From NCBI GenBank assembly GCA_030613835.1, contig JAUWLH010000014.1:1-16438 (forward strand): a stretch of DNA of 16,438 nucleotides, read 5' to 3'. The number at the start of each line of letters is the position of its first letter. The stretch's first letter is position 1. The notes under the pieces are model-generated. The model was given only the letters and a program-made list of their open reading frames with translations, did no database searches and was not told the origin of the DNA. Below are positions 5,712 to 12,034 of the stretch, in pieces. The translations under genes were made by a program, and so were the position numbers. The DNA is from Candidatus Bathyarchaeota archaeon (GTDB lineage Archaea; Thermoproteota; Bathyarchaeia; TCS64).

Positions 5712-5789
5712 TGGCGAGCCCGGGGGGATTCGAACCCTCGGCCCCAGGCTTAGGAGGCCTGTGCTCTATCCAAGCTGAGCTACGGGCTC
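5712..5789 (-). tRNA. tRNA-Arg(CCU), CCA encoded; integration site
   Basis: Complete cloverleaf on the minus strand: acceptor GAGCCCG/CGGGCTC (7 bp), D stem GCTC/GAGC, anticodon stem CAGGC/GCCTG with loop CTCCTAA (anticodon CCU, decoding AGG), 5-nt variable loop, T loop TTCGAAT, discriminator G and an encoded CCA (5712-5714). No intron. The T stem GAGGG/CCCCC has one A-C mismatch (positions 50-64). The integrase lies immediately downstream of the 3' end, so the 3' part is probably the recombined attachment site and the mismatch may be a scar of that exchange. AT-rich promoter sequence lies at about 5805-5830. Confidence 0.95.
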
Positions 5790-5921
5790 GCGCGCCTTCT
5801 TGTACGTATAACCTGATTTAAAAATACTCCTCATAATTCTCTTAATCATCAATTTATATTAACTGCATTCCACGAGAAAAACAGGAACTGTTTGATACAA
5901 ACCAGCATCCGTGAGGCCCGT

Positions 5922-5957
5922 AATCTTGTTTCACAGGGTACAAGATTTCATTGTACC
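5922..5957. promoter_or_regulatory. Two mutually exclusive hairpins
   Basis: AATCTTGT (5922-5929) pairs with ACAAGATT (5940-5947), and GGTACAA (5937-5943) pairs with TTGTACC (5951-5957). The two perfect stems overlap in ACAA and cannot form together, as in an attenuator or in overlapping operators. No gene is adjacent on either strand (tRNA upstream region on one side, candidate RNA on the other), so the target is unknown. Confidence 0.35.
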
Positions 5958-6053
5958 AGACATATGAGACGTTATTATAATATCCGTGTCAAAATTCCAT
6001 TAGATTCGGGTCGAAAAGGTTCACGACTTGCCTCCCACGCGTAACCTAACTGT

Positions 6054-6063
6054 GATATATATT
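6054..6063 (+). promoter_or_regulatory. Strong TATA-like box before candidate RNA
   Basis: GATATATATT is the best TATA match in the gene-free stretch 5790-6250. Counting 25-27 bp from its centre puts a plus-strand start at about 6083-6086, at the foot of the long closing stem of the candidate RNA. The sequence could equally be read on the other strand, where nothing evident follows. Confidence 0.4.
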
Positions 6064-6079
6064 GTAGATACCATATAGA

Positions 6080-6216
6080 ATTGCCCGAGTGGGAGCGGAA
6101 ACCCGCCAAAGAAGCGAAAGGCAGGAACCCGCTGAAACGAAGGAGATGGGCTTCAAAAGATTCACGGGCTTGGGCTCGCGAAAAACTGCATCTCCAAGTG
6201 AGAACACTTGGGCAAT
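6080..6216 (+). ncRNA. Candidate structured non-coding RNA (about 137 nt)
   Basis: The ends pair over 12 bp: ATTGCCCGAGTG (6080-6091) with CACTTGGGCAAT (6205-6216), one G-U included. Inside, GGAGATG (6142-6148) pairs with CATCTCC (6189-6195), GCGG/CCGC closes an AAAC loop (6095-6106), and AGCG/CGCT (6113-6133) may form a third stem; loops are A/G-rich. A TATA-like box lies at the right distance upstream. A competing perfect hairpin, CCAAGTG-AGAA-CACTTGG (6194-6211), uses the same 3' strand. I recognise no known family: not tRNA, 5S, SRP or RNase P RNA, nor a riboswitch consensus I know. On the other strand the small hairpin followed by TTTTT could simply be the terminator of the class V enzyme gene ending at 6251. 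Confidence 0.4.
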
Positions 6217-6250
6217 TTGCATTTTGGAGAAATTTTCCATCAAAAAGGGA

Positions 6251-7423
6251 TTAGAGGACCCTCTTCATGACATCTAGGAGCCTGTCAATCTCATCATAGG
6301 TGTTGAAGAAGTGGCAGGAGACGCGGATGCCGCCCACACCCGCCGCGTAGCGGTGGGCTATGATTATATTCTCCTTTTTCAGGGCATCGTATACCTCCTG
6401 GTTCTTCTCAAAGCTGCCCGTGTTGTAGGTCACCAGGGCTCCTCTCTCGCTTGGCTCGTCCGGCGTGTTCACCTTCACCGGGTACTCCTTCAGACCATCG
6501 ATGAGGTACTGGCTGAGCTCGGAGGTTCTCCGCTCAATTTTACCTACCCCCAGCTCATTGAAGAACGAGAGAGAGGCATGGTAGCCCCACGTGAACTCGT
6601 CGCTGACGCAACCCCTGTAATGCTTTCTTGCGTCACCGTAGAGAGGCTTCAGGTAGCTGGAGTGGTTGTCATGATCGGGCTTCTCCCAAGGGGCGCCGTC
6701 AGCGAACGCCTCCTCGACGTTCCCGTAATTACGATACGAGGGCTCGAAATCATCCCAGATGCCCTCCCTGATGTAGAAGACACCAGTCATGGCAGGACAG
6801 CACATCCATTTCTCGCTGCCAGCCGTGTAGAAATCGACGCCCGAGTCGTGGAGGTCTATCTTCACTGGACCCATGGCCTGGTAACTATCGTCCACCAGGT
6901 AGGCACCGTGGTCGTGGGCTATGCCGCTCAGGGCCTTCATATCGTACCTGAGACCGCTGGTCCACTCCACCCTGCTGATGGAAACTGCCCTCGTCCTGTC
7001 ATCAACCGCCTTCTCAAAGTCCTCGGTGGAGATGATGCCGTCCTGGTGAGTGATCCTCCTGATCTCCACTCCCATCTCCCTGTATGGGAACCAGACGAAG
7101 ACGTTTGAAGGGTACCCGAGATCCGTCACGACTATGTTGTCACCCCTCTCCAGTGGCATTATGCTGGAGACCATGTTGAGCCCCTGGCTGACCCTGTTCA
7201 CAAGGCAGAGCTCCTCAGGCTTGCACGAGAGCATCTTTGCCGCCTCTCCGAGGGCATCAGGAGGAGCGACGTCCTCCTCGTTGGTCCTATAACCCCACCA
7301 CTCATCAGTTGCATCCTTAACGCGCTTCATGGTGGGCCCGTGAGCCGCGCTGTTCATGTAGGAAAGCTTGGAGAGGACGGGAAACTCCGCCCTGATCTTT
7401 TCGATGTTACCAGAAATATCCAT
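6251..7423 (-). CDS. Class V PLP-dependent aminotransferase / desulfurase-like enzyme
   Basis: Fold type I PLP enzyme of the class V family (cysteine desulfurase, isopenicillin-N epimerase, kynureninase relatives). In the frame opening at 7438, the PLP lysine is Lys210 in YTAGSEKWMCCPAMTGVFYI, the cofactor-ring Asp is in LVDDSYQAMG (183-184, with Gln187), and the substrate-carboxylate Arg is in GGIRVSCHFFNTYDEIDRL (Arg372). About 390 aa, normal for the family. I chose the sixth codon, ATG 7423 (MDISGNIEKI), because an AAAAATAC box lies about 26 bp upstream, consistent with a leaderless message. The mobile-loop Cys of a true desulfurase is not evident, so an epimerase, lyase or aminotransferase acting on a small amino acid is more likely. 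It is divergent from the DUF3830 pair across 83 bp. Confidence 0.88.
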   Translation of the reverse strand: MDISGNIEKIRAEFPVLSKLSYMNSAAHGPTMKRVKDATDEWWGYRTNEEDVAPPDALGEAAKMLSCKPEELCLVNRVSQGLNMVSSIMPLERGDNIVVTDLGYPSNVFVWFPYREMGVEIRRITHQDGIISTEDFEKAVDDRTRAVSISRVEWTSGLRYDMKALSGIAHDHGAYLVDDSYQAMGPVKIDLHDSGVDFYTAGSEKWMCCPAMTGVFYIREGIWDDFEPSYRNYGNVEEAFADGAPWEKPDHDNHSSYLKPLYGDARKHYRGCVSDEFTWGYHASLSFFNELGVGKIERRTSELSQYLIDGLKEYPVKVNTPDEPSERGALVTYNTGSFEKNQEVYDALKKENIIIAHRYAAGVGGIRVSCHFFNTYDEIDRLLDVMKRVL

Positions 7424-7506
7424 ACACATCCAATGCACGATACAGTATTTTTCAGTTACCAGTTAACCCAGCCTGTTTCATATACTCACAGGACGGTATC
7501 ATCCCC

Positions 7507-7968
7507 ATGGTAAGGAAGATAGAACTGGAATGGCCCAGTGAAAAAGTCAAGGTCGTTGCCACCCTCCTTGAGGAAGAGGAGCCCGAGCTCTGCGACCTCC
7601 TGTGGGGGAACTTGGAGGAGCCCTTGAAGCTGTTCTGCAGACACCCCGTCAGCACGGGGGAGGAGTTCAGCGCGGCGGCGAGGCCGCCGAGACACCCAGT
7701 GAAAACAGGGTCCGTGATGGGCAGGGTCAAGCGGATGTTCAGCGAGATTGAGCCCGGTAGCATCAATTACAGTGTCCACGGCGGCTATGGCGGCCTGAGT
7801 TGCTACTACGGCCCATGCACCGAGCCAATCACGGTGAGCGGGGCAGTAGTGGGAAAGGTCAGCGAGGATCAGATGCCTGACCTCATAAGGGCTGGGAGGG
7901 CGGTGTGGAACGCCTACTACATGCTACATGAACCAATTCTCATGTATGCCAGGAGGCACGAGAAATGA
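7507..7968 (+). CDS. DUF3830 cyclophilin-like protein
   Basis: 153 aa, matching the length and pattern of DUF3830 (cyclophilin-like beta barrel): an N-terminal strand I-x-L-x-W, then a run like V-x-A-x-LLEEEEPELCDLLW, SGEEF-like STGEEFSA, and YYGPCTEP near residues 99-106 followed by a strand and an I/V-x-E-D turn. No signal peptide. Family members include the barrel part of cucumopine-synthase-like enzymes, which catalyse a Pictet-Spengler-type condensation, but most are uncharacterised; this link is from memory. The ATG at 7507 is preceded by CATATAC about 25 bp upstream (7479-7485), so it is probably leaderless. It overlaps the next gene by ATGA, implying coupled translation and a complex. 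Confidence 0.75.
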   Translation: MVRKIELEWPSEKVKVVATLLEEEEPELCDLLWGNLEEPLKLFCRHPVSTGEEFSAAARPPRHPVKTGSVMGRVKRMFSEIEPGSINYSVHGGYGGLSCYYGPCTEPITVSGAVVGKVSEDQMPDLIRAGRAVWNAYYMLHEPILMYARRHEK

Positions 7969-8513
7969 GCTGGGTACAAGTCAAAGACATGATCGAGGAC
8001 GAGATCGACCGCATCTTCTGGGACGAGCCCGAGGAGATCACCATGTGCAAAAAGGGCATCTTCCCCAGCGGGGCAAGCGTCGGCGGTCAGGTGTTGGGCA
8101 ACCTGGTCTTCCTCATAGCGGACACACAGGCCATGGGCTGGAAGTGCGCCAAGCCCGCGGTATCATCCGCCATCAAAGACCCAGACCTCGGTCTTGAGGT
8201 GTGTAAGAAGATATGGAGGTACAGCACCCTCCACATCGCGAAGATGCTAGGGAATGAGGCTCCTCCCGGGTGCCCCGCACCGTGGCTAAACGTACCAAAC
8301 CTCTACAAGTTCAGCACGGCCATCGACAGGGTGCTCCCCGAGGTCAAGACCAAGAACGAGCTTGAGGACCTGCTTTGGAGCTGGTTCAACTATGTTGACT
8401 GCCTCAATAGGTGGTTCTTTCTGGTCTTCCCGTGGCACTTGGGTAAGGAGTTCCAGATAGTGAGGCCTAAGGACATCGCCGAGCTGGACAGGCTCAGTAA
8501 GCACTGGGAGTAG
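7965..8513 (+). CDS. Helical partner of the DUF3830 protein (182 aa)
   Basis: No confident family from sequence alone. It appears all-alpha, rich in Trp (12) and with about five Cys, with helices such as WVQVKDMIEDEIDRIFW (3-19) and ELEDLLWSWFNYVDCLNRWF. No signal peptide; hydrophobic stretches look like amphipathic or buried helices rather than membrane spans. The ATGA overlap with the DUF3830 gene strongly suggests that the two products act together. The order barrel then helical bundle is that of cucumopine synthase, where a cyclophilin-like domain is followed by a C-terminal helical bundle, so this may be the bundle encoded as a separate subunit. That is a hypothesis; the substrate is unknown. 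Confidence 0.6.
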   Translation: MSWVQVKDMIEDEIDRIFWDEPEEITMCKKGIFPSGASVGGQVLGNLVFLIADTQAMGWKCAKPAVSSAIKDPDLGLEVCKKIWRYSTLHIAKMLGNEAPPGCPAPWLNVPNLYKFSTAIDRVLPEVKTKNELEDLLWSWFNYVDCLNRWFFLVFPWHLGKEFQIVRPKDIAELDRLSKHWE

Positions 8514-8566
8514 GGCACACGAGCCTGCCCAAACATTTTTTCCATTATTACACCTTCTACTTTGCC

Positions 8567-9022
8567 ATGTCGAACGAAGTTAGGTCACACACCGCTCTAC
8601 ACATCATCAAGGGGGCCATCGTTAAGGTCCTTGGCGAGGACGCCAAGTGGAGCACCAGCGCAAGCGCGAAGGGTTTGCACGGCAGGATCGCCGTGGAGTT
8701 CAACAGGAAGCCAACGGAGGAGGAGATAACGGAGATCGGCATACGTGCAAACGAGAAGATCCAGGAGGACGCCGAGATAGAGGTATACGAAATGAGCAGG
8801 GGCGACGCCGAGGCACGGTGGGGGAACCTGATATACGACAAGTGGCCGCTACCAGACCACATCCAGCGGGTAAAAGTGTTCCACCTTCCCGGCTGGAACG
8901 TGAATTGCTGCGGTAACGAGCACACAGAGAGGACCGGCACAGTGGGATCGATAAAAATTACCAAGACAAGGTATCGTAAAAGCAAAGGTGTGCTAGAATT
9001 CAGCTATGATATAGAGGATTAG
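8567..9022 (+). CDS. alaX: AlaX-like stand-alone tRNA-editing protein
   Basis: A 151-aa protein of the alanyl/threonyl-tRNA synthetase editing-domain (SAD) family, which hydrolyses mischarged aminoacyl-tRNA such as Ser-tRNA(Ala). The zinc motif is complete: HTALH (His8, His12) and CCGNEH (Cys115, His119), followed by the usual T-x-R-TGTVG-x-I-K-I strand. The size fits the short AlaX-S class lacking the N-terminal GG-domain, in keeping with its start just before the HxxxH motif. The CGGTH of canonical enzymes is CGNEH here, so specificity may differ. The ATG at 8567 follows an ACATTTTTT box about 30 bp upstream. Its stop overlaps the stop of the convergent eL40 gene. Confidence 0.85.
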   Translation: MSNEVRSHTALHIIKGAIVKVLGEDAKWSTSASAKGLHGRIAVEFNRKPTEEEITEIGIRANEKIQEDAEIEVYEMSRGDAEARWGNLIYDKWPLPDHIQRVKVFHLPGWNVNCCGNEHTERTGTVGSIKITKTRYRKSKGVLEFSYDIED

Positions 9023-9183
9023 AGGTTGGAGCTCTTTGCGCGCTTTGGCCTGAGGTTCTTGCTACGGCATTTCCTGCACTTTGTAGCCTTGGGGGGATTG
9101 GTTGCTCCGCAGCTCCTACATACTGTCTTATTTATCCTGTGGCTTCTAGCGATCTCGATCTTAACTGGGTCTCTTAGTGACAT
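9019..9183 (-). CDS. rpl40e: Large-subunit ribosomal protein eL40
   Basis: A 54-aa protein, short and easily missed. It has the full archaeal eL40 pattern: a basic N-terminus MSLRDPVKIEIARSHRINKT, then a four-Cys zinc ribbon (Cys22, Cys25, Cys36, Cys39 in VCRSCGATN...TKCRKCRSKNLRPKRAK) and a basic tail. It binds rRNA in the large subunit. The length is typical for archaea, where it is not fused to ubiquitin. The TAA (9019-9021) overlaps the TAG of the AlaX-like gene in TTAG. It is expressed alone, upstream of which lie 106 bp without a gene. Confidence 0.95.
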   Translation of the reverse strand: MSLRDPVKIEIARSHRINKTVCRSCGATNPPKATKCRKCRSKNLRPKRAKSSNL

Positions 9184-9202
9184 TGTTTACCCCTGAGCTT
9201 TG

Positions 9203-9237
9203 AAGGAATACAATGTACCTCTATTTAGATATTCCTT
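9203..9237. repeat. Inverted repeat upstream of eL40
   Basis: AAGGAATA (9203-9210) and TATTCCTT (9230-9237) are perfect 8-bp arms separated by 19 bp, lying 20-54 bp upstream of the eL40 start and 53-87 bp past the RidA stop. It could be an operator near the eL40 promoter or a loose terminator for ridA; neither is proven. Confidence 0.35.
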
Positions 9238-9289
9238 AATGGGGTTTGCATCACGTAACCTGTAATAACGATAAAAAAATATTTGAGGG

Positions 9290-9664
9290 CTATGGCTTGT
9301 AGGCCACGGCCTCCATCTCTATGAGGAAGCCAGGGACCACTAGGCCCGCGACGCAGGTGGCCCTGGCCGGGAGGTCTCCCTTGAAGTAGCTCCTGTAGAC
9401 ATCGTTCATCTTGGACCACTCGGCCTGCTCACCTATATATATGGTGACCTTGACTATGTCGTCTAGGGTTGCGTCGAGGTTGGAGAGGGTTCTGATCATC
9501 TGCCTCATTATCTGGTGGGTTTGTCCCTCGATGGTGGTTAGGGTGTTTCCGTCGTCGTCCTTGAGGGCCGCGGTGCCGCTCAGGAATATAAAGTCGCCCG
9601 CCTTGACGGCGCTGCAGAAGGGTAGGTGCTCCATCCCGGGAGTCGTGTATACCTGTTTGCTCAT
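9290..9664 (-). CDS. ridA: RidA family imine/enamine deaminase
   Basis: RidA (YjgF/YER057c/UK114) proteins hydrolyse reactive enamines and imines made by PLP enzymes such as threonine dehydratase. Seen: KAGDFIFLSGTAALK (strand plus loop), a long helix around IMRQMIRTLSNLDATLDDIVKV, YRSYF, and the catalytic Arg101 in PARATCVAGLVVPGFLIEMEAVAY, with Glu116. 124 aa, a normal trimer-forming length. I chose ATG 9664 (MSKQVY) over 9679 because a TTTTTTCAA box lies 28 bp upstream of it. A 16-bp perfect palindrome lies 59 bp upstream. The nearby class V PLP enzyme is a plausible source of its substrate, but the two are not in one operon. Confidence 0.92.
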   Translation of the reverse strand: MSKQVYTTPGMEHLPFCSAVKAGDFIFLSGTAALKDDDGNTLTTIEGQTHQIMRQMIRTLSNLDATLDDIVKVTIYIGEQAEWSKMNDVYRSYFKGDLPARATCVAGLVVPGFLIEMEAVAYKP

Positions 9665-9722
9665 GGGTGAATGGCGCATCGTGGATTGAAAAAACTGTTG
9701 AACGGTGTCACCGAATGGTTTG

Positions 9723-9738
9723 GTTACATTAATGTAAC
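9723..9738. promoter_or_regulatory. Perfect 16-bp palindrome upstream of ridA
   Basis: GTTACATT/AATGTAAC without mismatch or spacer, about 30 bp upstream of the ridA TATA-like box, flanked on both sides by TGTCAC (9707-9712 and in GGGATGTCACAAAC, near 9756). Such symmetry suits a dimeric regulator, for example of the Lrp/AsnC type, which archaea use widely. The rest of the gene-free gap 9680-9913 shows nothing I can name. Confidence 0.5.
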
Positions 9739-9913
9739 AAGGTTTGACAGGGATGTCACAAACTCTTCTTATCCTTTGGCGAGAAGCCTACACGAGCACG
9801 CGAGACGGGACTTGGATGATAGGGTCCTAAAAAGCTCCCAAGGGCTCATAACTATTTCCGAATAATCATCACTTATATCGAGTACTAGTGAGTGAAAATT
9901 TAGGAAGAAATAG

Positions 9914-10669
9914 TTAGAACAGGATACTGAGACAGGTTAGTGCCCCGTCGCATTTCTGTATCTCAGATACGTCCATGCTGATGACATCGAAACCAGCCTC
10001 TTTTACCATCAGCTGCGCTGTATTATAGCCTGCAGCCATGAGAATGGTATCGCCCACAGCTAGAGTATCGGCGGCGTACTCGTCCTCTGAGGGGGGAATC
10101 AGTATACTGTACCCCTCAAGCGCTGGATGGTTAGCGTACTTGTCAGTAGCAATCATGATGCCCTTGCCCAGGTACGTCACGTAGCTCTTCAGATGCATTA
10201 TCGTGGGATCAAATACTGTAGCAACAGGAACATCCAGCCAATCCTTCATCTGTGTCACGCCTTCAAGGTTTGTGCGAAGGCTTATCCCGCTGATGAGCTT
10301 ACCCTCGGTGTGGACCACGTCCCCGCCCTCGATGGTGGCCGGCTCTTCGGCCCACTTTATTGGCATGATCTCCTCAAGAACCGCTGCAACACCTGTTTGC
10401 TCGCCGCGCCTCGACTCCTTGGCCATCCTACAAATCAACGCCTTGCCGTTCTCGACAACCGCGTTGTCCTCCACGAAACAGCTGTCGGGGTGCTCATCAT
10501 CACGAGGGACATGTATCACCTCAAGCCCAAGTTCTGATAGAGTCTCGCAGTACTTTGCGTGCTGCTCCCTAGCCTTCTTTAGACTCACGGTGTGATGGAG
10601 AGGATGATCTGAGAGACAGCTTGTGTATAGGTTACCAGGCGTTCTGACAATAGCGTGTTTGGGATCCAT
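9914..10669 (-). CDS. DDAH-type amidinohydrolase (dimethylarginine dimethylaminohydrolase family)
   Basis: Guanidine-modifying enzyme superfamily, like DDAH, which splits methylated arginine into citrulline and an amine. Family marks: DSCFVEDNAVV (62-72, substrate-binding Asp/Phe), Glu114 in TIEGGDVVHTEGKLISGIS, His159 in MHLKSYVTYLG, and the nucleophile Cys246 near the end in DGALTCLSIL. 251 aa matches DDAH rather than the longer arginine deiminases (about 400 aa). The ATG at 10669 has a CTTTTTAC box about 28 bp upstream. It is divergent from the M42 peptidase across an 80-bp gap. The substrate may be methylarginine, arginine or another guanidino compound. Confidence 0.88.
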   Translation of the reverse strand: MDPKHAIVRTPGNLYTSCLSDHPLHHTVSLKKAREQHAKYCETLSELGLEVIHVPRDDEHPDSCFVEDNAVVENGKALICRMAKESRRGEQTGVAAVLEEIMPIKWAEEPATIEGGDVVHTEGKLISGISLRTNLEGVTQMKDWLDVPVATVFDPTIMHLKSYVTYLGKGIMIATDKYANHPALEGYSILIPPSEDEYAADTLAVGDTILMAAGYNTAQLMVKEAGFDVISMDVSEIQKCDGALTCLSILF

Positions 10670-10749
10670 AGAAATTGAGAGGCGCCAGTCCCGTAAAAAG
10701 TGTTGGGAATAAGTTTAATTTCATCCACAAGAGATTCACAACGATATCA

Positions 10750-11841
10750 ATGGTAGACTTGTACGATACACTTCAATACTTTATGCAGGCACCAAGCGTG
10801 ACTGGATTCGAGCAGCAGCGCAGGGAGCGCATCATCGAGGTATTCAGCAAGTACTGTGACACGGTAAGCGTTGACGTGATGGGCAACGTGATAGGAACAC
10901 TCGGAGATGGTGATAGGGACGTGATGTTGGCTGGTCACTACGACCAGCTGGGATTCATGATCACCCACGTTCAGGACAACGGGTTCGCCAGTTTCACACA
11001 GGTAGGTGGCTGGGACAAGAGGGTCGTCTACGGAACCCGGGTCAAGGTCTGGGTAGGTGACGGCCCAGAGGACTATATAATTGGGGCGGTTGCGGTAAAG
11101 GCGGCGCACCTGACAGATACTAAAGAGAGGGACAAGAGTCCCGAGTTGAAGGACATGCTTCTTGATCTTGGAGTGGACTCCAAGGAGGAAGCGGTAAAAC
11201 TAGGCGTCAAGTCGGGAACCGTCTGCACACCATACCTAGACGTGACACGCCTCGGTACCATTGACTCCGACAAGATCGTCGGACCAGCGTTCGACGATGT
11301 ATGTTGCGTCGCGGGGCTCGTAAGGACCATGGAGTTACTCAAGGAGAATCCGCCGAAGAACATCAAGGTCCACTTCGTGGCTACGGTCCAGGAGGAGATC
11401 GGGCTGAGGGGAGCAACCATCGCGTCATACAACATCAAGCCTTGGGCCGCGATAGCCACCGACGTAACACACGCGGTGGCTCCAGGCGTCAAGGAAAACA
11501 GGGTTGCAGGGATAGAGATCGGAAAGGGGCCAGTCGTGGCCCTTGGTGGCAACTTTACCAGGGCTCTGTGGGAGATGATGGAGTCAGAGGCCGAGAAGAA
11601 AGGCGTGCCATGCCAGAGGCAAGGGGTGCCATCAAGGAGCGGAACCGATGCCTGGGCGATCCAGATCGAGCGCGGCGGCACCATCTGCGGGTTAATTAGC
11701 ATGCCCAACAGGTACATGCATAGCCCGAACGAGGTCATCAGTCTCTCAGACCTAGAGAACCTGGGCAAGCTCATAGCTTTCACGGTTCAGGCACTGGGAG
11801 AGAGTGACCTTCAGCATACCGTCGAGGTTTTCCGACGGTAA
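10750..11841 (+). CDS. M42 family metallo-aminopeptidase (TET-like)
   Basis: Dinuclear metal aminopeptidase of the M42 family, which forms large tetrahedral (TET) complexes that trim peptides released by the proteasome. Ligands in order: His63 (AGHYDQLGF), Asp182 (AFDDVCCVAG), the catalytic base and ligand Glu215/Glu216 (TVQEEIGLRGA), Asp238 (ATDVTHA) and His324 (MPNRYMHSPNE). 363 aa is the usual length. I moved the start from 10675 to ATG 10750 (MVDLYDTLQYFMQAPSVTG), since family proteins begin here and an AAGTTTAATT box lies 30-40 bp upstream. The HMDEIG of typical members is HYDQLG, a mild variation. Likely cytosolic, transcribed alone. Confidence 0.92.
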   Translation: MVDLYDTLQYFMQAPSVTGFEQQRRERIIEVFSKYCDTVSVDVMGNVIGTLGDGDRDVMLAGHYDQLGFMITHVQDNGFASFTQVGGWDKRVVYGTRVKVWVGDGPEDYIIGAVAVKAAHLTDTKERDKSPELKDMLLDLGVDSKEEAVKLGVKSGTVCTPYLDVTRLGTIDSDKIVGPAFDDVCCVAGLVRTMELLKENPPKNIKVHFVATVQEEIGLRGATIASYNIKPWAAIATDVTHAVAPGVKENRVAGIEIGKGPVVALGGNFTRALWEMMESEAEKKGVPCQRQGVPSRSGTDAWAIQIERGGTICGLISMPNRYMHSPNEVISLSDLENLGKLIAFTVQALGESDLQHTVEVFRR

Positions 11842-11889
11842 AAACCACCCCTTTCCTTATTGACGGGAACGCCATCCAATAACAGTAAA

Positions 11890-11970
11890 CTACCACCAAA
11901 ACAAGGAAAACCAACCGAATCCTGCTAGGAATCCTCCCATAAAATATGGAACTCGTCTCAGCTTTCGCAT
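11890..11970 (-). CDS. Possible 26-aa hydrophobic micropeptide
   Basis: An ATG at 11970 begins a 26-aa frame, MRKLRRVPYF followed by a Gly/Phe/Trp-rich hydrophobic stretch, the layout of a single-span membrane peptide with a positive inside end. TATTAAAA (11995-12002 on the other strand) is 28 bp upstream, the right place for a leaderless start. The same box could instead serve the plus-strand membrane gene at 12035, and a longer overlapping frame is open here too, so support is weak. Confidence 0.2.
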   Translation of the reverse strand: MRKLRRVPYFMGGFLAGFGWFSLFWW

Positions 11971-12034
11971 GGCTCATTTCTGCCGGCGCACGCGTTTTAA
12001 TACAGTGACTGGAATAAGACATCAGTGAAATATT

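Larger units (their letters stand above)
1..5714. mobile_element. One end of an integrated archaeal virus or plasmid at tRNA-Arg
   Basis: Seen: everything left of the tRNA-Arg 3' end is AT-rich, sparsely coding and full of small unknown proteins, zinc ribbons, broken genes and palindromes, whereas the DNA right of about 6250 is compact and GC-richer. An archaeal tyrosine recombinase starts 33 bp from the CCA end of the tRNA. Known: archaeal integrative elements commonly insert at the 3' end of tRNA genes and keep the integrase next to the att site. Inferred: the tRNA 3' end is one attachment site and the element runs leftwards past the window edge, because I found no second copy of the tRNA 3' end between 1 and 5700. 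The integrase is uninterrupted, so integration did not split it, unlike SSV1-type insertions. It could also be an old, partly decayed remnant, given at least two pseudogenes. Confidence 0.75.

Noticed and set aside
6172..6180. GGGCTCGCG, also found at the tRNA-Arg 5' end (5785-5793), as a second att copy
   Set aside because: Only 9 bp, from the 5' side of the tRNA, and on the host side of the tRNA; integration uses the 3' end.
6311..7108. 265-codon plus-strand frame opposite the class V PLP enzyme
   Set aside because: It is the antisense shadow of a gene with complete catalytic motifs; long antisense frames are common in GC-rich codon usage.
9671..9865. 64-codon plus-strand frame between ridA and the DDAH gene
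   Set aside because: No family resemblance and it covers the perfect palindrome at 9723-9738; a regulatory reading fits better.
11073..11783. 236-codon minus-strand frame opposite the M42 peptidase
   Set aside because: Antisense of a clearly conserved gene with all metal ligands; no independent motif or promoter.
11780..12022. 80-codon minus-strand frame with a hydrophobic stretch overlapping the M42 3' end
   Set aside because: The hydrophobic part is a frame-shifted reading of the same segment as the 26-aa candidate and its tail is antisense to the peptidase; weak support.
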